From ZC4RG17 sp036380875 (GTDB lineage Bacteria; Actinomycetota; Acidimicrobiia; Spongiisociales; ZC4RG35): a stretch of DNA of 64,000 nt. This document shows, one piece after another, positions 34,257 to 42,996 of this stretch. The stretch spans positions 124,001 to 188,000 of the forward strand of contig DASVDX010000035.1 in NCBI GenBank assembly GCA_036380875.1, read 5' to 3'. Position numbers and translations under genes: made by a program. Numbering within the stretch: the stretch's first letter is position 1; each line of letters starts with the position of its first letter. The notes beneath the pieces are model-generated. The model did no database searches. It was not told where the DNA came from and worked only from the letters and a program-made list of their open reading frames with translations.

Positions 34257-35737
34257 CTCCCGCCACATGCGTGGTCCTGTCCGTGGCGGCCGGGCTGGGA
34301 GGGCTGCGGTGGCTGCGGGTCGCCCAGCGCGAGCACTACCTCCCGGGGTCGGTCGGCCGGTTCGCTCTCCGGTGGTGGACGATCGACCCGCTCAACGTCG
34401 TGCTGGCGCTGGCCGGTGTCGGCGCCGCCGTGGCGGCGTTCATCTGGCCTCTGGCAGCCCTGTTGACAGCAGCGGTCGTGGCCATCGGCCCGATCGGTCT
34501 GGGCCTGCGGGGAAGGACCTCGACGCTGGCATGGACGGCCCGGCTGCGTCGTGTGGCCATCCTGGTCGGTGTGGTCCTGGCGGCGGCATCGGCAGCGGGG
34601 ATGATCGTCAGCCCGGGTATCGCCGCAGTGGTGGCGATCGCCCTCCCGGTGATCGTCGACCTGTCTCTTTTCGCTCTGGCTCCTGTCGAGCGCCGGCTGG
34701 GCTCGCCCTGGGTGGAGAAGGCGGCGCAGACGTTGCGGTCCTCGGGGGCATCCGTCGTGGCCATCACGGGGTCGTATGGGAAGACCTCGACGAAGGGATA
34801 CGTCGCCCAGCTCCTCGCCGGCCGCAAGCAGGTGCTCGCCAGCCCGGCGTCTTTCAACAACCGGATGGGCCTCGCCCGGGCGATCAACGAACATCTGTCG
34901 GGCAGCGTCGAGGTCTTCGTCGCAGAAATGGGCACCTACGGGCCGGGAGAGATCGCCGAGCTGTGCTCGTGGATCCCGCCGGATGTGGCTGTCATCACGG
35001 CCATCGGCCCGGTCCATCTCGAGCGTTTCGGGACCGAGGACCGCATCGTCGAGTCCAAGTCCGAGATCCTCGAGAAAGCAGGAGTGGCGGTCCTCAACGT
35101 GGACGACCCCCGTCTCGCTGCCCTGGCCGACCGAGAGGAGTCGGCGCGACGAGTGATCCGCGTCGGCACCACCCCGGGACTGGACGTGAGCGTCACCGAC
35201 GGTGTGCTGTCTGTCCGCAGTGAGCCGGTGGGGGCGATCCCCGAGACCGCCCACCCCACCAATGTGGCGTGTGCCGTCGGTGTCCTGCTGGCGCTCGATG
35301 TGGCCCCGGATCGGGAGCGGGTCGAGAAGCTGACCGAGCCAGAGCACCGCCGGACGATCACCCGCGGCCAGAGCGGCGTCTTGATCATCGACGACACGTT
35401 CAACTCGAACCCCGAGGGGGCGCGGGCTGCTCTGGGTGCATTGGCGGCCGCCGAGGTGACGGGCCGGCGGGTGGTCGTCACTCCCGGCATGGTCGAACTG
35501 GGGTCCCGCCAGGCCGAAGAGAACCGCCGCTTCGCTTCCGAAGCCGCTCGAGTGGCCGATCACCTGATCGTGGTGGGACGGACGAATCGCAAGGCACTGC
35601 TCGCCGGTGCCGCCGAGGGAAACGCCGAGGTCACAGTGGTGGCGAGCCGTGAAGAGGCCGTCGAGTGGGTTCGCTCCCGGCTCGGTCCCGAGGACGCCGT
35701 TCTCTACGAAAACGACCTCCCCGACCACTTTCCGTGA
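34253..35737 (+). CDS. Membrane-anchored MurF-like Mur ligase
   Basis: 494 residues, GTG start overlapping the hydrolase stop. The first 145 residues contain four or five hydrophobic segments. A Mur ligase follows: the P-loop ITGSYGKTSTK near residue 180, SFNNRMGLARAIN, EMGTYGPGEIAELC, HPTNVACAVGVLLAL, and DDTFNSNPEGARAAL, a MurF-type third-domain signature. MurF itself is soluble, so the membrane extension is notable. The protein may join a D-Ala-D-Ala-like unit or another amino-acid substrate to a membrane-bound or wall precursor. Whether this is the only MurF of the genome cannot be judged. Confidence 0.82.
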   Translation: MTPATCVVLSVAAGLGGLRWLRVAQREHYLPGSVGRFALRWWTIDPLNVVLALAGVGAAVAAFIWPLAALLTAAVVAIGPIGLGLRGRTSTLAWTARLRRVAILVGVVLAAASAAGMIVSPGIAAVVAIALPVIVDLSLFALAPVERRLGSPWVEKAAQTLRSSGASVVAITGSYGKTSTKGYVAQLLAGRKQVLASPASFNNRMGLARAINEHLSGSVEVFVAEMGTYGPGEIAELCSWIPPDVAVITAIGPVHLERFGTEDRIVESKSEILEKAGVAVLNVDDPRLAALADREESARRVIRVGTTPGLDVSVTDGVLSVRSEPVGAIPETAHPTNVACAVGVLLALDVAPDRERVEKLTEPEHRRTITRGQSGVLIIDDTFNSNPEGARAALGALAAAEVTGRRVVVTPGMVELGSRQAEENRRFASEAARVADHLIVVGRTNRKALLAGAAEGNAEVTVVASREEAVEWVRSRLGPEDAVLYENDLPDHFP

Positions 35738-35764
35738 TCGGGGAGGCCACAGCCCCGGTTGCCC

Positions 35765-37213
35765 TCAGGGGGACCACTCGTCCACCGTGAGACCCACCAC
35801 CCGCAACGACCCGCCCTCGTAGGAGAACGAGACGATCCAGCTGTTCCAGTCGAGACCCTCGTACTGGGGGTCGTCGCCGGGGTCGAACACCGTGACGAAG
35901 GGGAACCCGACGAGCTCGGTGGGAAGGGCGAACTCGACGGGCCGCCCGTTGGGACCTTCGATTGCCTGGTTGACGAGCACCTGACGGTCGGGGTCGTCGA
36001 AGGCATTCGCCAGCCGGTCCGCCACCGCCTCCGTGAACGTGCGGGGGCGGATTTCGGGGCTGTCGGGCTCCAGGGCGTTGGATCCCCACCGGTACTTGGT
36101 GCTGGAGGAGAGGATCCCGGCCAGCTCGTCGATCTCGAAGCGAATCGGGTCGGCGTGATGGGCCACCCACAGGCCCCGGCTCGAGACCAGATCCGTGAAG
36201 TCCCTCCGGGCTTGGATCCGTTCGACGAGTTCCGAGATCACCGCCATCGGATCCGTTCCCCGGGGGAAGTCGTCACCGGCGACGGACGGCGTCAGGTAGA
36301 AGCCGTTGACCCAGCCATTGCCGGCAGGCGTGCGGATCTCTCGCCAGGTCGACGCCCCGACGCTCTGGGTGGCGCCGGTCGCCTCGACCGCCACTCCGGG
36401 CAACAGCCGGCCGATGATCTGGCCGTCGACACCGGCGGGCCGGCGCACGTTGAGGAAGTCGTCGGCCGCCACCAGCACGACCCGGTACACGTCGGGGTCC
36501 CCCAGTTGAACAGCCGGGAGGTCGTCCTGGGCCCACGTGGGGGCGCCGGTAGTAGGGCTCTCCGCCGCTATCGGGACGGCACCGGTGAAGTCGGCCCGTG
36601 TCAAGGGGCGGGAGACGTCGACGCCCTCACCCGAGAACGTCGCCACCTGCTCGCCGTCCAGGAGCAGCCTCACCCGGTCGATGCTGTTGAACTCGGTCAA
36701 CGTGTAGACCAACTGGGCGAGACGCCCGAGCACCGAGGCGGACCCGCCGCCACCGGCGAACTCGATGGACATGTCGACGAAGGCCGTGCCGTCTTCCACC
36801 CGGATGCCGAGCAGGAGGCTGTCGGCGGGAAAGGCGGTGCTGAGCCCGGCGGCGGCTTCGGACCGGTTCGGCCCGGCGATGAGGGCGTTGACGGCCGCCC
36901 GGGCGACTCCGGTCTCGGTTGTGATGCGCTCCGCTGGGACGGCCCGCCCGGACGCGTCGAGGAAGTACACCGTGACCGTCGCCGCGGTCGGCGTGGTGGT
37001 CGTGGGCACGGTCGTCGTGGTCGTGGATTGCGACTGCGGAACCGTCGACGACGGCTCAGTCGTCGGAGTCTCGGGCGTGGTGGTCGGGGCGGGGGAGGTC
37101 GTGGTCGAGGACGGCTCCGTGGTGGGAACTGTCAGCGGCCCGCCACTGCGGGGCCCGCCGCCACAGGCGGCGATAGCCAGGACCAGGGCTACTAGTGCTG
37201 TGAATCTCCTCAT
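35765..37213 (-). CDS. lpqB: GerMN-domain lipoprotein, LpqB-like
   Basis: 482 residues. The lipoprotein signal ends ALVLAIAACGGG, followed by a long Thr/Ser/Pro-rich spacer (about residues 25-75). A GerMN domain runs from VTVYFLDASGRAVP to about residue 195. An SH3-like segment (LNVRRPAGVDGQIIGRLLPG) follows, then a C-terminal domain of unknown type. The start overlaps the histidine kinase stop by 4 bases. In actinobacteria LpqB is the lipoprotein partner that modulates the MtrB kinase, and both context and GerMN domain agree; true LpqB has a beta-propeller C-terminus, which I do not see clearly here. Confidence 0.78.
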   Translation of the reverse strand: MRRFTALVALVLAIAACGGGPRSGGPLTVPTTEPSSTTTSPAPTTTPETPTTEPSSTVPQSQSTTTTTVPTTTTPTAATVTVYFLDASGRAVPAERITTETGVARAAVNALIAGPNRSEAAAGLSTAFPADSLLLGIRVEDGTAFVDMSIEFAGGGGSASVLGRLAQLVYTLTEFNSIDRVRLLLDGEQVATFSGEGVDVSRPLTRADFTGAVPIAAESPTTGAPTWAQDDLPAVQLGDPDVYRVVLVAADDFLNVRRPAGVDGQIIGRLLPGVAVEATGATQSVGASTWREIRTPAGNGWVNGFYLTPSVAGDDFPRGTDPMAVISELVERIQARRDFTDLVSSRGLWVAHHADPIRFEIDELAGILSSSTKYRWGSNALEPDSPEIRPRTFTEAVADRLANAFDDPDRQVLVNQAIEGPNGRPVEFALPTELVGFPFVTVFDPGDDPQYEGLDWNSWIVSFSYEGGSLRVVGLTVDEWSP

Positions 37214-38673
37214 TTCGTCTCCTCGGTGGACGCTTCGACTCCACTGTCGGAGACGGAGTTCTCATCGGCCTCACCGCCATGTAACAGTTCGGCAACAGGT
37301 ATCCGGACCACGACGGCGAGCCCGCCGCCCTCCCGGTTGAACGCCTCGACGTGGCCGCCGATGCGGGTGGCGTGCTGGCGCACGATGGCGAGGCCCAGTC
37401 CGGTGCCCGAAGAACGCGCCGAGTCGACCGTCGAGAAGCGCTCGAAGATGCGCTCCAGGTGTTCGGGAGGCACCCCCGGGCCGCGGTCGGCGACGGCCAC
37501 CTCCAACGAGTCTCCGACGCGACGAGCCGTGACCGTCGTCTCCGCGCCCGGAGCATGGAGGCGGGCGTTGTCCAAGAGGTTGGCGACGATGCGCTCCAGC
37601 GCCCGCCCGTCCACGGGCACGGGAGCGGTGAGGTCGGAGTCGAGAACGGCTTCCGGGTGGCGTTCGGCTATGAGAGCGGCGAGGAGGGCTGTCACGTCCG
37701 TGGGGCTGGTACTCGCCGGCTCGCGATCGCTGTCGAGGCGTGAGATCTCCAACAGGTCTTCGACCAAGTGACGGAGCCGGGCCACGTCGGCGTCCAGCAG
37801 GGAGGCGAGGGTACGCACGTCGTCCGTCACCTCGCTCCCCGGACCCAGGCGACGGCTCAGCATCTGCGCCTCGTTGACCAAGCCGGTGAGGGGAGTGCGA
37901 AGTTCGTGGGAGACATCCGCCACGAACCGCCGCTCCCGCGCACGGGCGGCGTCGAGCTCGGCGATCGTCGCCTGCAACGACGCTGCCATGTGGTTGAAGG
38001 ACGCCGACAGGCGGCCGAGCTCGTCGTCGCTCTCGACCGGCAAGCGGACGTCCAGGTCGCCGCCTGCCATGCGCTCTGCCGCCTCCCGAGCCGCCGCCAC
38101 CGGCCGCAGTATCCGGCGGGCGGCTGCGGTCCCGGCGAGGGCGCCGACGGCGATGGCGATCGATCCTGCCACGGAGACGACCACCACCAGCTGCCGGGTC
38201 GTGTCGGAGAGGACCTGAGCGGGTGTCACGAAGTAGAACACCGGCCCCGACGGCGGGAGGCGAGCCGCCGACACCACGACCTCCTGATCTCCCGCCTCGG
38301 TGAACTCGTAGCCGATCTCGCCCCGCTCGGCGATATCTGTCAGCTGACGTGAGACCGAGAGGGGCGCCAGGCCGCCGGCGACCCGGGAGCCGTCGTCGAG
38401 CTCGACCCAGGCGCCCGTTGTCCCCCTGCGGAGGAACCGATCGATCACTCCCGCCTGTTCGAGAGCTTCGCTGTCGGCCGGATCCACGATGCCTGTGGCC
38501 GGAAGCAGGACGGTGAGGTTGAACTCGGTGGTGGCGATCACCTCGTCGACCAGACGGTTGCGCAGCGAGCGGTCGACGAGGAAAACGGAGGTCACTCCCA
38601 CCACCAGGACCGTCAGAGCCACTACGGCGATCAGCGTGGCGACGAGGCGACCGCGCAATCCGAGAGGCCTCAT
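37210..38673 (-). CDS. mtrB: HAMP sensor histidine kinase, MtrB-like
   Basis: 487 residues. A first membrane helix (about 9-33), an external domain of some 140 residues and a second helix (VVVVSVAGSIAIAVGALAG) lead into HAMP (ILRPVAAAREAAERMAGGDL). HisKA has FVADVSHELRTPLTGL, and HATPase has NLLDNARLHAP, DRGPGVPPEH and SGTGLGLAIV. It starts at the ATG that overlaps the stop of the response regulator (ATGA). Order regulator, kinase, GerMN lipoprotein is that of mtrA-mtrB-lpqB, which controls cell division and wall remodelling. Confidence 0.87.
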   Translation of the reverse strand: MRPLGLRGRLVATLIAVVALTVLVVGVTSVFLVDRSLRNRLVDEVIATTEFNLTVLLPATGIVDPADSEALEQAGVIDRFLRRGTTGAWVELDDGSRVAGGLAPLSVSRQLTDIAERGEIGYEFTEAGDQEVVVSAARLPPSGPVFYFVTPAQVLSDTTRQLVVVVSVAGSIAIAVGALAGTAAARRILRPVAAAREAAERMAGGDLDVRLPVESDDELGRLSASFNHMAASLQATIAELDAARARERRFVADVSHELRTPLTGLVNEAQMLSRRLGPGSEVTDDVRTLASLLDADVARLRHLVEDLLEISRLDSDREPASTSPTDVTALLAALIAERHPEAVLDSDLTAPVPVDGRALERIVANLLDNARLHAPGAETTVTARRVGDSLEVAVADRGPGVPPEHLERIFERFSTVDSARSSGTGLGLAIVRQHATRIGGHVEAFNREGGGLAVVVRIPVAELLHGGEADENSVSDSGVEASTEETK

Positions 38674-39347
38674 CCCGCCGCCCGGTAGCCGAATCCCCGG
38701 ACCGTCTGGATCAATTCGGGGCGGGACGGGTCGCGTTCCAGCTTGGCGCGGAGCCGCTGCACGGCCACGTCGACCAGCCGCGTGTCGCCCACCGCCGGAT
38801 ACCCCCACACATTCTCCAAGAGGATCTCCCGGGTGAGGACTCTTCCCGGCTTCCTCGCCAGTTCGCAGAGCAAGCGGAACTCCGTGGGCGACAGCTCGAT
38901 CTCCTCGCCATCTCGTGTCACCCGGTGGGCGGCTACGTCGACGTGGACGTCGCCGACACGCAACGCGTCGCCGACGTCGGCCCGGTTCGCCCGCCGGAGG
39001 ATCGAGCGGAGGCGGGCGACCAGGATCGGCATCTCGAACGGCTTGGTCATGTAGTCGTCAGCCCCCAGTTCCAAGCCGAGGACGACGTCGGTCGTCGTGT
39101 CACGGGCGGTCAACATCAACACCGGCACGCTCGAGGTCTGGCGGATCGTGCGCAGCACCTCGAGGCCGTCGCGGCGGGGGAGCATCACGTCGAGGACCAC
39201 GGCATCCGGGGCATGCTGGCGGAAAGCCCGAATCGCCTCGTCGCCGTCGGCGGCGGTGATGACGGTGAAACCGGCGTCGACCAATCCCATCCGGGTCACG
39301 TCGCGGATCGAGCGGTCGTCTTCTACCAAGAGGATCAGGGCATCCAC
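38670..39347 (-). CDS. mtrA: OmpR/PhoB-family response regulator, MtrA-like
   Basis: 225 residues, GTG start. The receiver domain has VEDDRSIRD, VVLDVMLPRRDG with the phosphoacceptor Asp, LTARD and DYMTKPF. A winged-helix output domain has IELSPTEFRLLCELARKPGRV and TVRGFGYRAAG. It is the first gene of the three-gene unit with the MtrB-like kinase and LpqB-like lipoprotein. A -10-like GATACT lies six bases before the GTG, suggesting a leaderless transcript. Confidence 0.88.
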   Translation of the reverse strand: MDALILLVEDDRSIRDVTRMGLVDAGFTVITAADGDEAIRAFRQHAPDAVVLDVMLPRRDGLEVLRTIRQTSSVPVLMLTARDTTTDVVLGLELGADDYMTKPFEMPILVARLRSILRRANRADVGDALRVGDVHVDVAAHRVTRDGEEIELSPTEFRLLCELARKPGRVLTREILLENVWGYPAVGDTRLVDVAVQRLRAKLERDPSRPELIQTVRGFGYRAAG

Positions 39348-39390
39348 GCCGCCAGTATCGCCGCTCGCCCCCTACCCGGATGTGCACTCC

Positions 39391-39550
39391 GGGCGGTGGG
39401 TGGGGTCGGGCGGCGTGGAGTTGCGGGTGGCGTGGGGTTTGCGGGTGGTGGGTGGGGTCGGGCGGCGTGGAGTTTGCGGGTGGTGTGGGGTCTTTTCGGG
39501 CGGTGGGTGGGGACGGGTGGCGTGGAGTCCCCGGGTGGCGCGGAGCAACA
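39391..39550. repeat. Three G-rich imperfect tandem repeats of about 53 bp
   Basis: Units at 39391-39442, 39443-39497 and 39498-39550 share the frame GGGYGGTGGGTGGGG, GGGYGGCGTGGAGT and CGGGTGG. The plus strand is a run of G clusters able to form quadruplexes. They lie between the divergent mtrA-like gene and the SLH protein gene. All six frames are poor in plausible coding sense. Confidence 0.85.
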
Positions 39551-39662
39551 GAGCTTCGCTTAACGGCGAGAGCTGCCTAGGGTCCCCTTTCTGTCGAGGG
39601 GGAGGCGTCCAAACCGAACCGACAGTCCCGTGCGCGGGACCAGAGGAGAAAGCGAGGACGAC
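39551..39662 (+). promoter_or_regulatory. Leader and probable promoter of the SLH protein gene
   Basis: A possible promoter is TTCGCT, 17 bases, TAGGGT (ending about 39583). The leader contains the hairpin GTCCCG-TGCG-CGGGAC and a purine-rich AGAGGAGAAAGCGAGGA before the ATG at 39663. The -35 is weak. Confidence 0.4.
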
Positions 39663-41258
39663 ATGCGACGAACTACCAAACCTCGATTGGGGATCGGGGT
39701 GTTGCTGGCGAGCCTCGTCGTGGCGCCAGTCTTTGCGGCGCCATCGATGGCTCAGGAGGACGGGACCGTCCTCATCGACGAAGAAACGATCCGTGACGGG
39801 GTAGGCCAGAGCCCCGACGATCTCGGCGATGGCCTCGCCACCTGGTGGCAGCGTCATGCCGCGGCCGACCAGGCCGGCATGTACGACATCGCCGATGACC
39901 CCGTGAACGAAGGCTCCGACTTCAGCCTCCATCTGGGGGTCGCCGGTGACGAGCAGCAGGCTCGTCTCGTCGCCTACCACGCGGCGGCTCAACGACCCGA
40001 TCTACGCGAGTTCTTCCAAGGGGGTCTGGATTACACGCTGTACCTCGACGCGGGAGACCCGGCGAACGCGACCCAACTCGTCGTCGAGGTGCTCTACGGC
40101 TGGGACGACAGCGCCGAGGCGCCCCGGTCGGCCACGCTCTCCTTCCTGCCAGGCGACAACAACGACGTCGACGGCAATCCGCTCGGCACCGGGACGTGGC
40201 AGACGTTCGAGTGGGCGGCCGACAGCCAGACCCACAGCAGCGCCGAGGACACCATGGGGACCCGGGACGCCCTGGTGGATGCCCTGTACCAGCAGGCGGC
40301 CGATGACACGATCGCCAATCCGGAGGCGATCGCGCCTGTCGCCATCGGAGTCGGCCTGAACCTGGGCCCCGACGCCGGCGCCGTCTCGACGTACATCGAC
40401 CAATTGACGGTCGGCGGCACCACCTATCGGTTCGACTCCCTGCGGCCCATCCTCGAGACCTGGACCGAACGAGCCGCTCGGGGCGATACGGTGACCGTCA
40501 CGGGTCGGAACCTGGCGAACGTCACCGTCGAACTGAACGGTGCCGGAGAGGTCGACTACGAGGCCACTCCCGACGGGACCGAGTTGACGTTCGTGGTCCC
40601 GGAGACGGCCGCTCTCGGTGATCGCCATGTGGTCATCAGCAACGACTACGGCGAGACGGAGTTCATCCTCCGGGTACTCGAAGGGACGCAGCCGCATCCG
40701 GGCTTCACAGATGTGCCGGAGACGCACCTGTTCTTCAACGAGATCCGATGGCTCGCCGAGCACGGCATCACTCGTGGCTGCAACCCTCCGGCGAACGACC
40801 GGTTCTGCCCCGACGAGCCTGTCAGTCGTGGCCAGATGGCTGCGTTCCTGAACCGGGCTCTGGGTTGGCCGGCGACCGACGTGGATGGGTTCATCGACGA
40901 CGGGCATTCGGTGTTCGAGGGAGACCTCAACGCCGCCAAGGAGCAGGACGTGTTCCGTGGCTGCAACCCGCCGATCAACAACCGGGCGTGCCCCGACGAC
41001 CCGATCTCCCGCGGCGAGATGGCGGCCGTGATCGTGCGAGCGCTGGGGTTGCCCGGTAGCGATGTCGACGCCTTCATCGACGACGACCTGTCCGTGTTCG
41101 AGGGAGACATCAACGCTCTGAAGGCAGCCGACATCACCCGCGGGTGCAACCCGCCGGCGAACAACCAGTACTGCCCGGACCGGGACATGACCCGCGGCGA
41201 GATGGCGGCGTTCCTCTACAGGGCGTTGCACGACGTTCTCGACCAGCCCACGGAGTAG
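39663..41258 (+). CDS. Secreted SLH-repeat protein with IPT-like domain
   Basis: 531 residues. A signal peptide (MRRTTKPRLGIGVLLASLVVAPVFA, cleavage after about residue 30) precedes a beta-rich domain to about 260. An IPT/TIG-like domain follows (about 262-345: DTVTVTGRNLANVTVEL). Three SLH repeats with an exact 61-residue period end the protein; each contains GCNPP(A/I)N..(x)CP, with the first Cys at residues 373, 434 and 495, then RG(Q/E)MAA. The Cys pairs probably form disulfides. SLH repeats bind cell wall or self-assemble, so this is likely a surface-layer or envelope protein. A strong terminator follows. Confidence 0.85.
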   Translation: MRRTTKPRLGIGVLLASLVVAPVFAAPSMAQEDGTVLIDEETIRDGVGQSPDDLGDGLATWWQRHAAADQAGMYDIADDPVNEGSDFSLHLGVAGDEQQARLVAYHAAAQRPDLREFFQGGLDYTLYLDAGDPANATQLVVEVLYGWDDSAEAPRSATLSFLPGDNNDVDGNPLGTGTWQTFEWAADSQTHSSAEDTMGTRDALVDALYQQAADDTIANPEAIAPVAIGVGLNLGPDAGAVSTYIDQLTVGGTTYRFDSLRPILETWTERAARGDTVTVTGRNLANVTVELNGAGEVDYEATPDGTELTFVVPETAALGDRHVVISNDYGETEFILRVLEGTQPHPGFTDVPETHLFFNEIRWLAEHGITRGCNPPANDRFCPDEPVSRGQMAAFLNRALGWPATDVDGFIDDGHSVFEGDLNAAKEQDVFRGCNPPINNRACPDDPISRGEMAAVIVRALGLPGSDVDAFIDDDLSVFEGDINALKAADITRGCNPPANNQYCPDRDMTRGEMAAFLYRALHDVLDQPTE

Positions 41259-41295
41259 TCCGGACTGGACATCGACACGCCTCCTCCTGACGAGT

Positions 41296-41320
41296 GGGGC
41301 CGGGGCTCGACCCCGGCCCC
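41296..41320 (+). terminator. Strong hairpin terminator after the SLH protein gene
   Basis: GGGGCCGGGG, loop CTCGA and CCCCGGCCCC form a perfect 10-bp stem starting 37 bases after the stop. The following CACCTCTTTG is only weakly T-rich. Confidence 0.8.
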
Positions 41321-41372
41321 CACCTCTTTGAAAGTGACATTGCCCTCTCTGCGAGGCCGTACCATCCCGTCC

Positions 41373-42455
41373 ATGACCACGGCAGCTGTCCTCTTCGGAG
41401 GACCCAGCGACGAACACGACATCTCGATCCTGACCGGACTCCAGGTCGCCCGTGCCCTTCCTGGTGACACCCTGGCGCTCTACTGGTCGAAGACGGGAGA
41501 GTGGTACCTCGTCGACGCCGAGTCCGAGGCGGCCGACTTCGTGGAAGGTGTTCCCAGAAAGGCGCGCCCGGTGAGCTTCGTGGCTGCTCCCGACGGCGGG
41601 TTCCTGGTGAAGAAGAAGCCACTTCCCATCGACGTGGCCGTGATCGCCTGCCATGGAGGACCGGGGGAGGACGGCTCTCTGCAGGGCGCATTGGATCTCG
41701 CCCGCATTCGCTACACGGGCCCGGGCCAGGCCGCCTCGGCGTTGGGGATGGACAAGTTCGCCTTCGGGGCGGTGATGCGTGCCGCCGGCTTGCCCACCCT
41801 GGATCGGGTGCTCGTCACCCCCAGCCACTTCCCGGATCCGCCGTTCGAAGGCCCATACATAACGAAACCCCGCTTCGGGGGCTCGTCGATCGGCATCGAG
41901 GTCGCCGAGGACTGGGACACCGTGAAGGCCCTCGTCGCCCAGAGCCCGTACTTCGCCTCGGGGGGCGTCGTCGAGCCTTTCGTCGGTGGCAGCCGCGATC
42001 TCCAGATCGGAGTGAGGACCTATCCGCAGGTGGAGTTGTCGGCGATCGAAGCCCCCGCCAGGGACGAGAGCGGTGCCATCTACGGCTACGCCCAGAAGTA
42101 CCTCGCCTGGGGCGGAGAGGTCTCGTCCGGGCGGGAACTGCCCGCCAAAATCGACCCCGGAACGGAGGAGCGGATTCGCACTCTGGCCCGCACCGTGGCC
42201 ACGGTGGCGGGGATCCGGGGGATCGCCCGCATCGACTTCCTCGAGCACGAGGGGAAGGTGTGGGTCAACGAAATCAACACCATCCCCGGCTCGATGGCCG
42301 CCTATCTCTGGATCGACCCGCCTCGCTCCCGGGAGGAGCTGTTCGGTGACCTGGTCGCCGAGGCCCAGGCCAAGCCCACCCGGGTCTTCTCGACGGCAGG
42401 TTCCGACGGGACGGCGTTGCGCAACGCCGGAACCATTGCCTCGAAGCTCGGCTGA
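41373..42455 (+). CDS. ddl: D-alanine--D-alanine ligase
   Basis: 360 residues of the ATP-grasp Ddl family. It opens AAVLFGGPSDEHDISILTG, with ACHGGPGEDGSLQGALDL, TKPRFGGSSIGIEV in the nucleotide lid and RIDFLEHEGKVWVNEINTIPGSM carrying the metal and dipeptide ligands. It makes D-Ala-D-Ala for peptidoglycan. GTGACA (41335) and TACCAT (41360-41365) may be its promoter, with +1 at or next to the ATG at 41373. The longer frame would start before this promoter. No mur genes are adjacent apart from the distant MurF-like ligase. Confidence 0.92.
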   Translation: MTTAAVLFGGPSDEHDISILTGLQVARALPGDTLALYWSKTGEWYLVDAESEAADFVEGVPRKARPVSFVAAPDGGFLVKKKPLPIDVAVIACHGGPGEDGSLQGALDLARIRYTGPGQAASALGMDKFAFGAVMRAAGLPTLDRVLVTPSHFPDPPFEGPYITKPRFGGSSIGIEVAEDWDTVKALVAQSPYFASGGVVEPFVGGSRDLQIGVRTYPQVELSAIEAPARDESGAIYGYAQKYLAWGGEVSSGRELPAKIDPGTEERIRTLARTVATVAGIRGIARIDFLEHEGKVWVNEINTIPGSMAAYLWIDPPRSREELFGDLVAEAQAKPTRVFSTAGSDGTALRNAGTIASKLG

Positions 42456-42471
42456 GCCTGGGAAGCGGTCG

Positions 42472-42705
42472 TCAGAGGTTGACGACCGGGCAGGTGAGGG
42501 TGCGGGTGATGCCCTCGATGGCCTGGATACGCGCCACGACCAGCTTGCCGAGAGCGTCGACGTCGTCGGCCGTCGCCTTGACGATGACGTCGTAGGGGCC
42601 TGTCACGTCGTCGGCGGTGTCGACACCGGGGATCTGACGGACTTCTTCGGCGACCAGAGCGGCTTTTCCCACCTCGGTCTGGATCAGCACGTACGCCTGA
42701 ACCAC
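42472..42705 (-). CDS. Stand-alone AsnC-type ligand-binding (RAM) domain protein
   Basis: 77 residues forming only the alpha/beta RAM domain of Lrp/AsnC regulators (VQAYVLIQTEVGKAALVAEE, GVDTADDVTGPYDVIV) with no DNA-binding part. Single-domain members form oligomers that bind amino acids or partner with other regulators. It is convergent with ddl, 16 bases away. Confidence 0.85.
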   Translation of the reverse strand: MVQAYVLIQTEVGKAALVAEEVRQIPGVDTADDVTGPYDVIVKATADDVDALGKLVVARIQAIEGITRTLTCPVVNL

Positions 42706-42770
42706 TAAACCCTCCTAGAGGTCTCGAATAGCGGACTATACCCAGCGGAAATGGGCCGCGTAGGAGGCGT

Positions 42771-42989
42771 TCAGTACAGGTCTTGACCGAGCCGTATCTT
42801 GCTGACGTAGACCGCGCCGTCTTCTTCGACGGGGTCGAAGATGATCCGCTGACCCTGGCGCAGGGTGCGGAAGATCGAGCCGTCGAGCGATCCAGGACGC
42901 AACAAGACCTCACTGCGGTCGTCGTCGCGGATGACCACGCCGACGCCGGTCACGGGGTCGTACGTCTGGACCACGCCCTGTACGGCCAT
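42771..42989 (-). CDS. Small cold-shock-domain-like protein
   Basis: 72 residues, MAVQGVVQTYDPVTGVGVVI followed by RDDDRSEVLLRPGSL and RQGQRIIFDPVEEDG, the layout of an OB-fold cold-shock domain. The RNP1 motif is changed (GVGVVIRDD instead of GFGFI), so nucleic acid binding may be weaker or different. It lies 7 bases downstream of rpmB on the same strand and is probably co-transcribed with it. Confidence 0.72.
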   Translation of the reverse strand: MAVQGVVQTYDPVTGVGVVIRDDDRSEVLLRPGSLDGSIFRTLRQGQRIIFDPVEEDGAVYVSKIRLGQDLY

Positions 42990-42996
42990 ACCTGAG

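Noticed and set aside
39391..39550. CRISPR array
   Set aside because: Units are contiguous, imperfect and lack unique spacers.
40002..42248. Minus-strand open frame of 748 codons opposite the SLH and ddl genes
   Set aside because: It spans a strong terminator and two well-supported genes and looks like antisense codon bias.
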